Positions 9,184 to 18,204 are shown, counted from the first letter of the stretch. The stretch is 64,000 nucleotides of DNA from Candidatus Hamiltonella defensa 5AT (Acyrthosiphon pisum) (GCF_000021705.1 NC_012751.1:558001-622000), one strand, 5' to 3'. Made by a program: numbers and translations. The notes: generated by a model from the letters alone, not told the origin.

Positions 9184-9213
9184 CCCATCTTCGGGTAATT
9201 ATCTGGAGATGGG
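9184..9213 (+). terminator. Hairpin after the repressor gene
   Basis: CCCATCT and AGATGGG form a 7-bp stem around a 16-nt loop in the 43-bp gap between the convergent repressor and rpn fragment. There is no clear T-tract, so it may be a weak or bidirectional terminator. Confidence 0.3.
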
Positions 9214-9220
9214 AGTTATA

Positions 9221-9898
9221 TTAAGCTAATAGTTTATCTAGTTCACTATCTGAAAGATAGGTATAGCGTTTAATATTTTCTCGTGCTACACCATCAGATA
9301 GAAGCTGTCTTGCCAGTTGGCGAGTAGCTTCTTTAACGCCATCCTGTCGGCCTAGCTGATAGCCTCTAGCCTCACCTCTGGCTTCACCCTTAGCTTCTAA
9401 CTGTTCTGCAATCGTCATAAAATCCTCCCGGTAAGTCGGTGCCTTTTCCGCAAGGGTTCGGATAAATCCCTCGCCGTCAATCGTATTTCCTACCTGAGCT
9501 ATATAATATAATAAACTCTTGCATTGTTCTTTAGAATACTGCCATCTTTCTATTAGATTAGCTAATTCTACGGCAAGTTCCAACATATCTCGCGTTCGGA
9601 TGTGCTTTTGTACCAGTTGCAGGAGTGCTACTCGGCGGTGTGTCAGGATCTCCTCATCCGGTATCGTGGTAATATCAACCAGCGGGAATGCTTGCTGATA
9701 TACCGTAGCTGCCAATTCTGGCTCACAGAAACAGTCTAACCATTTAGTGCTATAAGGATAGTGCGACGTTGTGCCATGGTAAAACAGGAGGGGGATGACT
9801 ACCGGCAATGTGTCGTTACCTTGCTCTAAATGGCGCTGCATGGCGGCCACCGCATAACGCATCAAACGAAAGGCCATTAGCTTTTCTGGTCTGCTCTG
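9221..9898 (-). pseudogene. Rpn-family (YhgA-like) nuclease, 5' part replaced by intron
   Basis: The 225 codons after the intron start QSRPEKLMAFRLMRYAVAAM and continue VVIPLLFYHG, matching the Rpn/YhgA family (recombination-promoting PD-(D/E)XK nucleases, formerly putative transposases). The C-terminal tail has GEARGEARGYQLGRQDG repeats and a typical Rpn ending (SDSELDKLL). In this family the Q-S after the junction normally follows Glu-His in the active-site strand, so the missing 5' part carried the Asp and Glu metal ligands. The open frame extends to 9970 only because it reads through the intron 3' end. The authentic N-terminus is not in the window. Confidence 0.8.
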
Positions 9899-12243
9899 AT
9901 TAGGTAAGCAGGCCGCAAGTGCCCACTCCCTCAAGAACCGTACGTGCGAGTTACCCCGCATACGGCTCACGCAACTTACTCACTTCAACATTTTTCCTTT
10001 TTTGCTATGTAATTGTCTGTGGCAATTAGCATGTAACAATCTTAGATTAGCCAGCTTGTTGTCACCCCCTTCAGCTTTAGGCTGAATATGATGAACATGC
10101 AATTGTTCACCATTGTCCAACTCTTGATCACAGAGAGGACAATAACCTTTCTGTCGCTTATAGAGGTTAACTTTGACACCGTAAATAAAAGGCTGTTTAC
10201 GTGCCTGCCTATTACGCCAATAGTCACGCAATTCCGGATTGTCGGGGGAAGCATTTTTTGGAACTAGCCAATGACGCTGTATTTTTGTCCATGCATGCTT
10301 CCAAAGAAATCCACCGGTTGATTTATCCATAAATACTGAATAGTCTTCTCTACCTGGTATCTTGCCTAAGTAGTGTTTTCTTCGCCACCACCAGTGTTTA
10401 TTGGGATGACGTCGATACAAATATCTACGTTGGCGGATCCACATCCATTGGTCTAATGCACTGAATGTTCTTTTTGAAGCACCAATACGATAGTAATTAC
10501 ACCATCCTATTATCTTGGCATTCAGTTGTCTTATTCCTTCTTGTGTCGGCATACCGATAATACCTTTCCAGGTCATTCTCATTTGCTGTTTGTACCTTTT
10601 CATCGACTCCTTTGAGGGCTTCGTTAACAATATATATCCCCGTTTTCTGTGGCGATTGTCATAATGTCGTATATTAAATCCCAGGAAGTCGAATCCTTCC
10701 TTCAAGTGTTTGATACTGGTTTTTTCTTCAGAAAGAGCTAACCCTCTCTGAGCTAACCAAATTTGCAACTTTATTTTGGCAGTTTCGCACTCTTCACGGG
10801 ATTTACCGAATACGACAAAATCATCCGCATAACGAACTACTGCATAAGGTTGCCCTTGTTTTGGCGTGCCGTTTTTCCAGTATTGAATACCCAGTAAGGT
10901 CTCCATTCCGTGGAGTGCAATATTGGCCAGTAGTGGACTGATAATCCCGCCTTGCGGAGTACCTGCAACATTGGGTATATAGTTGCCATGTTCCAGCACA
11001 CCGGCTTGTAACCATTGTTTAATCATGTTTCTTTCGGGGAATCCCCCGATTTTTTTTATGAGAAAATTATGGTCAATGTTGTCAAATGCGCCTTTAATAT
11101 CTGCATCTAGTACCCAGTGCCGTGTCCCTCGTGCTCTGGCAATACAGAAAATTTTTTGTATTGCGTCATGGGCACTTCGCCCCGGTCTAAATCCGTAGCT
11201 GACTGGTTCAAATTTTGCTTCCCAATAAGGTTCCAGCGCCGATTTAACTATCGCTTGTCTACAGCGGTCGAGAATGGTTGGGATCCCAAGAGGGCGTTTT
11301 TTTCCATTCTTTTTTGCTATGTAAACTCGTTTTACTGGATAAACCTTTTCTGAAGTTGTTTGGCTTAATAACTTATAAAGATGTTCTCGTCCTTTATGGT
11401 CATTAATTACCTGATTATCTACTCCAGCCGTGTGTTTTCCCCGATTGACCTGAGTGGCTTTCCTGATAGCCAGAAGATGGTTAGCTCTTGATTTCATCAT
11501 GAGTTTTTGCAGATTTCTGACTTTCTTTAAGTCACCTGTTGCTGAAGCCCTATATATTCTTTGCCTTAGATTATTAATCATGGCTGTCACAACACGCCAG
11601 TTAATAGCATGCCATTCCAGTTGTTGTTCATAGTTTTGATTTATTACGTTTGCCATAGGCATCTAACTCTTCTAAATCAATTCATAACCTTGGTAAAGGA
11701 TTATATGGGTAAGTCACCCGTTCCACGTCAGCCTCTTTTCAGAGTAAAGTAATTACCTCTATCAATCCTGTTATGATTTCCAGTTGCCTTTCGGCTGATT
11801 GCCTTCGCTTTTTGGAACGTCTTATGCCCACTGTCTCTTAGTATTTACATCAACACTAAAAGATTAATGGGGTTACCGTGTTTCACACCATGAAGATACA
11901 TTGAGTGGGCTGCCTCCTCTATGCCGGGGAACGGGATCCGTCGTAAAGAACGAACACTCTTCTTTACCCGTTTCTAACTGTCGTTAAACTTCCCCATAAC
12001 ACGTCACATCTGATTTCGTGTTTTACTTGCTTACGACATTTTAATAACGGAGATTCACTTTATTCAACCCATTTCAGTTTTGCCTTGCCCCTATTTCTTA
12101 TTCAGCTTAATACTTTAGTTAGGCTTTCATTCTCGCTTAGCACAAGAGAATTACTCCTCTTGCACCGAGTAAGTGGCAATAAGGTTTCGGATCAACCTTA
12201 CCCTTTTTCAAGGGACTTCTGTGGTGCAACTTTCACGTCGCAC
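9899..12243 (-). mobile_element. Group II intron, copy 1 (2,345 bp)
   Basis: The element starts GTGCGAC (12243) and ends at ACCTAAT (9899). It carries an intron-encoded reverse transcriptase and a 34-nt domain V beginning GAGCCGTATGCG, followed by a domain VI-like hairpin. Its ends were fixed by comparison with the second copy, which has the same 2,345-bp length and the same ends. The 5' exon is rpsR (ending GATGAACAT) and the 3' exon is the middle of an rpn gene (starting CAGAGCAG). The 5' exon matches that of copy 2 (GATGAATAC) at seven of nine bases, as expected for IBS/EBS-guided insertion. Confidence 0.93.
9980..11662 (-). CDS. Intron-encoded protein: reverse transcriptase/maturase with HNH endonuclease, copy 1
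   Basis: The 560-residue protein has an N-terminal RT0/RT region, RT catalytic motif YADDFV, primer-grip region GFDFLGFNIRHY, a maturase (X) domain with GWCNYYRIGA, and a C-terminal HNH endonuclease (CPLCDQEL, HVHHIQPKAEGG, LLHANCHRQLH). Such LtrA-like proteins help the intron fold and splice, cut the target strand and copy the intron into DNA. All key motifs are intact. It differs from copy 2 at residue 69 (Ala here, Val there), so the copies are nearly identical and recently shared. Confidence 0.95.
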   Translation of the reverse strand: MPMANVINQNYEQQLEWHAINWRVVTAMINNLRQRIYRASATGDLKKVRNLQKLMMKSRANHLLAIRKATQVNRGKHTAGVDNQVINDHKGREHLYKLLSQTTSEKVYPVKRVYIAKKNGKKRPLGIPTILDRCRQAIVKSALEPYWEAKFEPVSYGFRPGRSAHDAIQKIFCIARARGTRHWVLDADIKGAFDNIDHNFLIKKIGGFPERNMIKQWLQAGVLEHGNYIPNVAGTPQGGIISPLLANIALHGMETLLGIQYWKNGTPKQGQPYAVVRYADDFVVFGKSREECETAKIKLQIWLAQRGLALSEEKTSIKHLKEGFDFLGFNIRHYDNRHRKRGYILLTKPSKESMKRYKQQMRMTWKGIIGMPTQEGIRQLNAKIIGWCNYYRIGASKRTFSALDQWMWIRQRRYLYRRHPNKHWWWRRKHYLGKIPGREDYSVFMDKSTGGFLWKHAWTKIQRHWLVPKNASPDNPELRDYWRNRQARKQPFIYGVKVNLYKRQKGYCPLCDQELDNGEQLHVHHIQPKAEGGDNKLANLRLLHANCHRQLHSKKGKMLK

Positions 12244-12465
12244 ATGTTCATCAGTATAAGGCAACAAAGATAGGTAACGTGCAACCTTGATGGCTTGTGC
12301 AAGCTGGCGCTGATATTTAGAGCAAGTACCTGTGATACGACTGGGAACAATTTTGCCACTTTCAGTGATGTAATTTTTCAACATGATAATATCTTTATAA
12401 TCAATTTGCTTTACGCCTTCTGCGGTAAAACGACAGAATTTTCTGCGGCGAAAATAACGTGCCAT
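12208..12465 (-). CDS. rpsR: 30S ribosomal protein S18, C-terminus altered by intron
   Basis: The first 74 residues (MARYFRRRKFCRFTAEGV to LLPYTDEH) are S18, an essential 30S protein that pairs with S6. The normal gene ends with a final Gln and a stop. Here the group II intron begins directly after the His codon, and translation runs 11 codons into it (VRRESCTTEVP) before a TGA, giving 85 residues. ATG 12465 is the family start, although the frame is open to 12480. It lies 4 bp after priB. rplI, which should follow, is absent. Confidence 0.95.
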   Translation of the reverse strand: MARYFRRRKFCRFTAEGVKQIDYKDIIMLKNYITESGKIVPSRITGTCSKYQRQLAQAIKVARYLSLLPYTDEHVRRESCTTEVP

Positions 12466-12469
12466 GAGG

Positions 12470-12787
12470 CTATTCTCCAAAATTTATGAACTTTATTTTT
12501 TCAGCATGCAGCACCAATTTATCACGGATTTGATGGCAGCTGACAAAGCCTTCTATAGTTAGTTGAGTACCAAACCTGATGTTCTGAGTGTGTTTTTTTA
12601 ACTCATGACCACTCGCCACAACAGGAATACGACACCATGTTTGTCGGTATAATCCCGCTTCCTTTTGTTGAGAACGATGCTCAAGCAAAAACTGACAATG
12701 AGGAATGCCAGAAGGGCTGACTTTTTGTATCGGAGCTTTACATACAGTACCAGACAAGAGCCACTTGTTTGTCGTCAACAAGGTCAA
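12470..12787 (-). CDS. priB: Primosomal replication protein N (PriB)
   Basis: This 105-residue OB-fold protein binds ssDNA and PriA during replication restart. Conserved stretches include NKWLLSGTVCKAPIQKVSPS, PHCQFLLEHRSQQKEAG and LVLHAEKIKFI. Its length equals that of E. coli PriB (104). The start overlaps the rpsF stop by four bases, and it precedes rpsR, the conserved enteric order rpsF-priB-rpsR. Confidence 0.93.
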   Translation of the reverse strand: MTLLTTNKWLLSGTVCKAPIQKVSPSGIPHCQFLLEHRSQQKEAGLYRQTWCRIPVVASGHELKKHTQNIRFGTQLTIEGFVSCHQIRDKLVLHAEKIKFINFGE

Positions 12788-13215
12788 TTTTCTTCAGAAA
12801 ATTCATCTGTTTTCTTATCAAGATCCTCTTTATGGTGATCCTTTTGGTTGTCCTCAGATCCTGATGTTGTTAACTCAACGACTTCACGACGTTCGTCTTT
12901 CATTTTTATGATAGGCGATTCTTCAGTCACCGCATGGTTCATACGTTTTATAAGATTACGCATCACTGCATCATTGAAACGAAAATTGGTTTCCAATTCA
13001 TTGATGGCGTTTTGAGGGGCTTCAACGTTTAATAAAACATAGTGTGCTTTATGTAATTTATTAATCGCATAGGCTAACTGTCGCCGGCCCCAGTCTTCAA
13101 TACGATGAATCTGCCCCCCTGATTGAGTGATCACTGTACTATAACGTTGTATCATTCCGGGCACTTGATCACTTTGATCCGGATGAACCATAAATACAAT
13201 TTCGTAATGACGCAT
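12784..13215 (-). CDS. rpsF: 30S ribosomal protein S6
   Basis: This 143-residue S6 starts MRHYEIVFMVHPDQSDQVP and contains IEDWGRRQLAYAINKLHKAHY and RFNDAVMRNLI. S6 binds the central domain of 16S rRNA together with S18. The C-terminal tail is longer and very acidic/charged (DNQKDHHKEDLDKKTDEFSEEN), compared with the short Glu-rich tail of E. coli S6 that RimK extends. It is the first gene of the operon, with a predicted promoter about 100 bp upstream. Confidence 0.96.
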   Translation of the reverse strand: MRHYEIVFMVHPDQSDQVPGMIQRYSTVITQSGGQIHRIEDWGRRQLAYAINKLHKAHYVLLNVEAPQNAINELETNFRFNDAVMRNLIKRMNHAVTEESPIIKMKDERREVVELTTSGSEDNQKDHHKEDLDKKTDEFSEEN

Positions 13216-13315
13216 GGTGTTGCCCCTTTTGGATTATTAAGCCTCTTGCTAAAAAACCAACCGCTGTTCATAGAGGCAAGGAACTTTGTTGATGGGTGGC
13301 TGAAAATAGCGCACC

Positions 13316-13344
13316 ACTATACTTGCCGGTATGCATAAATTCAA
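13316..13344 (-). promoter_or_regulatory. Predicted sigma-70 promoter of rpsF-priB-rpsR
   Basis: On the minus strand TTGAAT and TATAGT are separated by exactly 17 bp, and the -10 ends about 100 bp before the rpsF ATG. It lies in the 172-bp gap after rnhB, where a new transcript is needed if the envelope cluster terminates. Confidence 0.55.
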
Positions 13345-13387
13345 GAATGGAATCAATTTATTTGAAAAGAAGTCGATGTTTGCTTTA

Positions 13388-13993
13388 TTAACCTGTTAAT
13401 GAAATAAGAGCACGCCTGACCGGACGAAAACTTCGTCTATGTTGTTCTGTTGGACCAAGAAGCGCCAATTTTTCTAAATGAAAAGCCGTGGGATAACCTT
13501 TATGTTGAGCAAATCCATAACCAGGAAACACCTTATCTAAGGCCTCCATTTCTCTATCACGTGTCACTTTGGCTAAAATAGAAGCCGCGCTGATCTCTGG
13601 AACCTTGCTGTCTCCCTTAACGATAGAGGATGACGGTATGGACAAAATCGGGCAAATATGACCATCAATTAATACATGATCAGTTTTGATGCCAAGAGCG
13701 TTGACTGCCCTTTGCATGGCCAGTAAGGTGGCATGAAAAATATTGATTTCATCAATTTCTTTTGACTCAGCACGACCCAGACTCCAAGCCAAAGCTTTGT
13801 GCGTGATCTCTTCATATAATGCCATCCGCTTTTTTTTACTCAATGTTTTTGAATCAGCCAAACCGATAATCGGATTTTTAGGATCCAGGATGACCGCTGC
13901 AGTGACAACCGGTCCCGCCAATGGACCCCTGCCTACTTCATCGACACCTGCAATCGATTGAGCTTCAGGATAAATAAAATCAGATGTCATCAT
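13388..13993 (-). CDS. rnhB: Ribonuclease HII
   Basis: The enzyme removes single ribonucleotides and RNA-DNA hybrids from DNA. Seen here are AGVDEVGRGPLAGPVV (catalytic Asp and Glu), ADSKTLSKKKR, the Asp of VLIDGH, and the C-terminal YGFAQHKGYPT. About 201 residues from ATG 13993, similar to E. coli (198). That start overlaps the lpxB stop (ATGATGA), so translation is coupled; the open frame to 14041 lies inside lpxB. In most enterics dnaE follows, but here rpsF comes next. Confidence 0.95.
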   Translation of the reverse strand: MMTSDFIYPEAQSIAGVDEVGRGPLAGPVVTAAVILDPKNPIIGLADSKTLSKKKRMALYEEITHKALAWSLGRAESKEIDEINIFHATLLAMQRAVNALGIKTDHVLIDGHICPILSIPSSSIVKGDSKVPEISAASILAKVTRDREMEALDKVFPGYGFAQHKGYPTAFHLEKLALLGPTEQHRRSFRPVRRALISLTG

Positions 13994-15135
13994 TTGATGA
14001 GAGCCAGAACAGCTTGCGCCGCTTTTTGATTTGCTCCACAACGGAGACTTTGATGTAAAACTAAAAAACGTTCTTTTAACATTTGGACGTTTTTCCCTCC
14101 CTTCAGTAAAGGTAGTAATTCATTGCTTAATTTTTGAGGATCACAGTTTTTTTGTAATAATTCTGGCACTAATCTTTCTCCCACCAATAAATTGGGTAGT
14201 GAAAAATAAGGAGTTTTGACAAGCAGTTTTGCAATCCAATAGGTCAAATATTTTAAGCGGTAACTGACAACCATAGGGCATTTTGCCAACATTGATTCCA
14301 GAGTAACTGTCCCTGATGCCAATAGCGCTGCATTACTGGCCTCTAGCACTAACCTGGCTTGGCCATTAAAAAGATGCATAGAAAAGTGGGGAGCTATTTT
14401 CGCTTGAATACGTTCAAACTGTTTTCGCCGTTGATTGTTGGAAAGCGGCACCAGCACTTTTAATTGAGGCAGTTGTTGATGCAAAAGCATCGCCGTGCGA
14501 ATAAAATCAGCGCCCAGCAAAGCCAACTCTGCCTGCCGACTACCGGGAAGCAAAGCCAAACATAAGCTGTTTTGATCAATTCCCAAAGCCATTCTTGCTG
14601 CTGATTTGTCTGGTATTAAAGGGATTTCATCGGCCATCATATGACCAACAAAATAACAGGGGATATTAAAACGATCGTAAAATTGTTTTTCAAAGGGAAA
14701 CAGCGCCAATACCATGTCGGTCGCTTGAGCAAGACTAAAGAGACGATTTTGACGCCAGGCCCAAACAGAAGGACTCACATAATGAAGAGTGCGAATCCCT
14801 TTTTGTTTTAATTTTTTTTCAAGCCTGATATTAAAATCAGGGGCATCAATACCAATAAATATATCGGGACGAAGCATCATAAAACGACGAGTTAAATCTC
14901 TTCGAATATGAATTAAACGAGGTAAGTGATGCAACACCTCAAGTATGCCCATGACGGAAAGCTTTTCCATTTCATACCATACTTCACAGCCCTCAGCCTG
15001 CATTAAGGGGCCAGCAACCCCGACAAAAGATACATTGGGAAACTGAGCTTTCAGTGCTCGTATCAATCCTGCTGCTAAAATATCGCCTGAAGCTTCACCT
15101 GCAACCAATCCAATCGTGAATGAACGATTTTGCAT
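13990..15135 (-). CDS. lpxB: Lipid A disaccharide synthase
   Basis: LpxB joins UDP-2,3-diacylglucosamine and lipid X to form the lipid A disaccharide at the inner membrane. The protein (381 residues from ATG 15135) has the GT-19 start FTIGLVAGEASGDILAAGLI, GIDAPDFN, YVSPSVWAW, LPGSRQAEL and a late ASGTVTLESML nucleotide-sugar region. The ATG sits one base after the lpxA stop; a GTG six codons earlier is possible. It lies in the conserved order lpxD-fabZ-lpxA-lpxB-rnhB. Confidence 0.97.
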   Translation of the reverse strand: MQNRSFTIGLVAGEASGDILAAGLIRALKAQFPNVSFVGVAGPLMQAEGCEVWYEMEKLSVMGILEVLHHLPRLIHIRRDLTRRFMMLRPDIFIGIDAPDFNIRLEKKLKQKGIRTLHYVSPSVWAWRQNRLFSLAQATDMVLALFPFEKQFYDRFNIPCYFVGHMMADEIPLIPDKSAARMALGIDQNSLCLALLPGSRQAELALLGADFIRTAMLLHQQLPQLKVLVPLSNNQRRKQFERIQAKIAPHFSMHLFNGQARLVLEASNAALLASGTVTLESMLAKCPMVVSYRLKYLTYWIAKLLVKTPYFSLPNLLVGERLVPELLQKNCDPQKLSNELLPLLKGGKNVQMLKERFLVLHQSLRCGANQKAAQAVLALIK

Positions 15136-15136
15136 T

Positions 15137-15940
15137 TTAACGAACAATTCCACGGTTTTTATCAGAATTAAGATCGATTTGATTTAAAAAATTCAAAAGT
15201 AATATAACGACAGGATGTAACTCCGCTAACTTAGCGAGTTCGAGTTTTGCATCCTCTAAACTTTTACCCTGCTTATATAGCAGCTGATAGGCTCTAAGGA
15301 TGGCTTTGTATTTTGCTTCAGAAAAATGGCGTTTTAGTCCTACAGTGTTAGGACCAACAAGAGAGGCATGATTACCTTGAGCCAGTATAAAAGGCGGAAT
15401 GTGTTTTACAACCGCAGAGCAACCCGCCAACATTGCATAGCTGCCTACCTTGCAAAATTGGTGCACAGCCGAAAGGCCACCAATAACCGCATGATCGTGT
15501 ATTTCAACGTGCCCCCCCAAGGTTGTACTATTAGCTAAAATACAGTGGTGACCAATGAGACAGTCGTGCGCAACATGCGTGTTAAACATCAATAAATTAT
15601 GATTGCCAACACAGGTTACACCCTCTCCCTGTTCAGTGCCCCGATGAATAGATACACTTTCTCGAATTAAATTCGAGTCACCAATTTCAACCCTTGTGAA
15701 TTCACCTTTATATTTTAAGTCTTGATTCACTTCACCAATAGAACAAAATTGATAAATGACATTGTTTTTTCCTATTTTAGTTATACCATTAATCACAATA
15801 TGAGATTTTAATTCTGTACCAGAGCCGATTTCTACCTGTGATCCAATATAACAGAAGGGACCAATATGAGCGCCCTCATGAACAATCGCACCTTTTTCAA
15901 CAATACTGGTTGGATGAATAAAAGTTTTTTTTTGAATCAT
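15137..15940 (-). CDS. lpxA: UDP-GlcNAc O-acyltransferase
   Basis: LpxA carries out the first step of lipid A synthesis, transferring a hydroxyacyl chain from ACP to UDP-GlcNAc. The 267-residue protein is a left-handed beta-helix of hexapeptide repeats with catalytic His125 in NTHVAHDCLIG and a helical C-terminal domain. It ends three bases before fabZ on the other side and one base before lpxB, a tight operon. Confidence 0.97.
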   Translation of the reverse strand: MIQKKTFIHPTSIVEKGAIVHEGAHIGPFCYIGSQVEIGSGTELKSHIVINGITKIGKNNVIYQFCSIGEVNQDLKYKGEFTRVEIGDSNLIRESVSIHRGTEQGEGVTCVGNHNLLMFNTHVAHDCLIGHHCILANSTTLGGHVEIHDHAVIGGLSAVHQFCKVGSYAMLAGCSAVVKHIPPFILAQGNHASLVGPNTVGLKRHFSEAKYKAILRAYQLLYKQGKSLEDAKLELAKLAELHPVVILLLNFLNQIDLNSDKNRGIVR

Positions 15941-15943
15941 TTA

Positions 15944-16399
15944 TTATACCTCTCGACTGCGAGCGCACATCATCGTAGCCTCACAGACAAGCTCTTCATC
16001 CACTTTAGCAACACCAGTAAAGCGGGCACAGCCTAGCCTCTCATTAAGAAAATTGACTTCTAATATCATCTGATCTCCTGGGTGCACTGGACGTTTAAAG
16101 CGGGCCTTCTCAATGCACGCAAAATAATAAATTTCACCAGATTGCAATTTACCTTTGCTTTTAAAGGCTAAAATTCCTGTAGCTTGGGCCATGGCTTCTA
16201 AGATTAACACGCCAGGAAAAATAGGTTTTTTGGGAAAATGTCCTTGAAAAAAGGGCTCATTAAAAGAAATATTTTTTATGGCACGTAAGGATTTATTTTT
16301 TTTTAAATCTATCACACGATCTACCAATAAAAAGGGGTAACGATGCGGCAATAAATCTAAAATTTCTCTAATATCTAAAATATCAGTATCAGTTGTCAA
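15944..16399 (-). CDS. fabZ: 3-hydroxyacyl-ACP dehydratase FabZ
   Basis: FabZ dehydrates 3-hydroxyacyl-ACP in fatty-acid elongation and competes with LpxA for the same substrate. Seen are LLPHRYPFLLVDRV, the catalytic His in FFQGHFPKKP and Glu in GVLILEAMAQATG. The frame is open to 16456, but the TTG at 16399 is preferred: it gives LTTDTDIL, like the TTG-started E. coli protein, and has AAGGAAGAG about five bases upstream. This gives 151 residues. Confidence 0.96.
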   Translation of the reverse strand: MTTDTDILDIREILDLLPHRYPFLLVDRVIDLKKNKSLRAIKNISFNEPFFQGHFPKKPIFPGVLILEAMAQATGILAFKSKGKLQSGEIYYFACIEKARFKRPVHPGDQMILEVNFLNERLGCARFTGVAKVDEELVCEATMMCARSREV

Positions 16400-16617
16400 A
16401 GTACTCTTCCTTCTCTGGAAACTGAGATTATCAACAACACAGCCCGAGATGATCATGAAAAAGATTTTAGGCAGGCCGCAAATTTAAAATTCATAATTTT
16501 TTATTAAAGATTAAACAAACATATTAATTTTGTCTGAAATTCACTCCACCACAATCGGTAACGAGTTATGTTATGACTACAAGGGTAGGATAAATCCTCT
16601 CAATGTACCTTTATTGA

Positions 16618-17655
16618 TTAATCTGTTATAGATTGCCTATCTATTTTACGCTTTAAAGATTTTAGGCGTTTATTCATACTATCAATCTGCATCACCAACG
16701 CCGCTGTTTTGCGCCAAGCCTTATTAGATTGTAATGGAATACCTGAAGAATAAATGCCTGGCTCAGTAATGGGCCTCATCACCATTGCCATGCCGGTAAT
16801 CACGACTTTATCTGCAATTTCCATATGGCCATTGATGACACTGGCGCCTCCAATTTGGCAATAGCGCCCAATTTTAAGACTCCCTGCCATCACAACACCA
16901 CCAGCAATGGCGGTGTAGTCTCCAATCGTCACGTTATGTGCAATTTGACATTGATTGTCGATGATAACACCATTCCCAATAATAGTATCTCCAAGTGTTC
17001 CTCGATCAATACTGGTAGATGCACCAATTTCTACTTCGTGACCAATTTTTATTGAGCCAAGTTGAGCTATTTTAACCCACTTCCCTTTGTTGTTTGCATA
17101 ACCGAAACCATCCGAACCAATGACCGCTCCTGATTGAACCAAGCATCTTTCTCCAATTTCAACATCATGATAAATAGACACATTCGCCCATAAACGAGTA
17201 CCTGACCCAATATGAACATTTTTGCCAATAAAGCAGCCTGCACCAATCACTACTCCATCTTCTAAAACAACACCTGATTCAATAACAGTATTTGCTCCGA
17301 TACAGACGTTTTTCCCCAAACGAGCCGTCGGCGAAATCACTGCCTGTGGCTCAATATTTTCTGCTGGTGCAGGGGTAGTATCCATTATCTTAGATAAAAG
17401 GGCATAGGCCAAATAAGGATCTTTCACCACTAAGGCGGACGTATTACAAAACGGTAAATCAGATTCCGTTAGTATAATTGCAGCGGCTTGAGAATCAGAA
17501 AGGTACTTTTTGTAAGGTTTGCTGGTTAAAAAGGTGATTTGATTTTTTTGGGCAGATTGCAAAGGCGCAATACTGGTAATGATCATATTACCGTCCCCTT
17601 GCAATTTCGCATTTAATTGATTCGCTAAATCAGATAATAAAAAATGAGGTCTCAT
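16618..17655 (-). CDS. lpxD: UDP-3-O-acylglucosamine N-acyltransferase
   Basis: LpxD adds the second acyl chain to the lipid A precursor. The 345-residue protein has an N-terminal uridine-binding domain (DLANQLNAKLQGDG), a long hexapeptide beta-helix with catalytic-His region QIAHNVTIGDYTAIAGG and a C-terminal helix. It begins five bases after skp. The 218-bp gap to the fabZ TTG start holds no clear gene. Confidence 0.97.
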   Translation of the reverse strand: MRPHFLLSDLANQLNAKLQGDGNMIITSIAPLQSAQKNQITFLTSKPYKKYLSDSQAAAIILTESDLPFCNTSALVVKDPYLAYALLSKIMDTTPAPAENIEPQAVISPTARLGKNVCIGANTVIESGVVLEDGVVIGAGCFIGKNVHIGSGTRLWANVSIYHDVEIGERCLVQSGAVIGSDGFGYANNKGKWVKIAQLGSIKIGHEVEIGASTSIDRGTLGDTIIGNGVIIDNQCQIAHNVTIGDYTAIAGGVVMAGSLKIGRYCQIGGASVINGHMEIADKVVITGMAMVMRPITEPGIYSSGIPLQSNKAWRKTAALVMQIDSMNKRLKSLKRKIDRQSITD

Positions 17656-17660
17656 CGGTT

Positions 17661-18176
17661 TTATTTTTTAGCTTTATTAAGCATTTCTCTTAAAACATCA
17701 TTAGTGATGTCGCTTTTATCATTTTTATTATAAATCACAGTATTAAAGTCAATCACGGTTTCATATCCCTTTTTAGAGGCAACTGACTTGACAATACTTT
17801 TAATATTGCGAAAAATTTTTGTACTTTCTTCTGCTTGAAATTTAGAAGTATCATTTTGAAATGATTTCATATTTTTTATAAAGATGTCACGTTTGTCGTC
17901 AATTTCTTTTTGAAGTTTTTTACGTTCCGTTTGTTTCATTGTTGGAGAATTTTTCTCAAAGTTCTTTATTTTATCTTCTAAATCAACTTTTTCTATTTTC
18001 AGCTTTGTTTCGCGTTCTTTAAATTTAATCTCGAAATTTTTATCTGCTTCTTTTTTTTCAGGTGAGTTTTGAACAATGGTTTGCATGTCAACAACAGCAA
18101 TATGACTTGCAGCTTGAGCAAGCAGTGTAAGAGATAATCCTAAAAAAATACTGAGTATCACTAAAAATTTTTTCAT
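17661..18176 (-). CDS. skp: Periplasmic chaperone Skp (OmpH)
   Basis: Skp escorts unfolded outer-membrane proteins to the BAM complex. A signal peptide (about residues 1-22, ending AQAA) is followed by SHIAVVDMQTIVQ and long charged coiled-coil arms (residues about 45-125, rich in Lys and Glu). Length 171 compares with 161 in E. coli. It sits between bamA and lpxD as in other enterics. Confidence 0.95.
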   Translation of the reverse strand: MKKFLVILSIFLGLSLTLLAQAASHIAVVDMQTIVQNSPEKKEADKNFEIKFKERETKLKIEKVDLEDKIKNFEKNSPTMKQTERKKLQKEIDDKRDIFIKNMKSFQNDTSKFQAEESTKIFRNIKSIVKSVASKKGYETVIDFNTVIYNKNDKSDITNDVLREMLNKAKK

Positions 18177-18204
18177 ATTTATTTCCTATATTTTTAAAAA
18201 TAAT

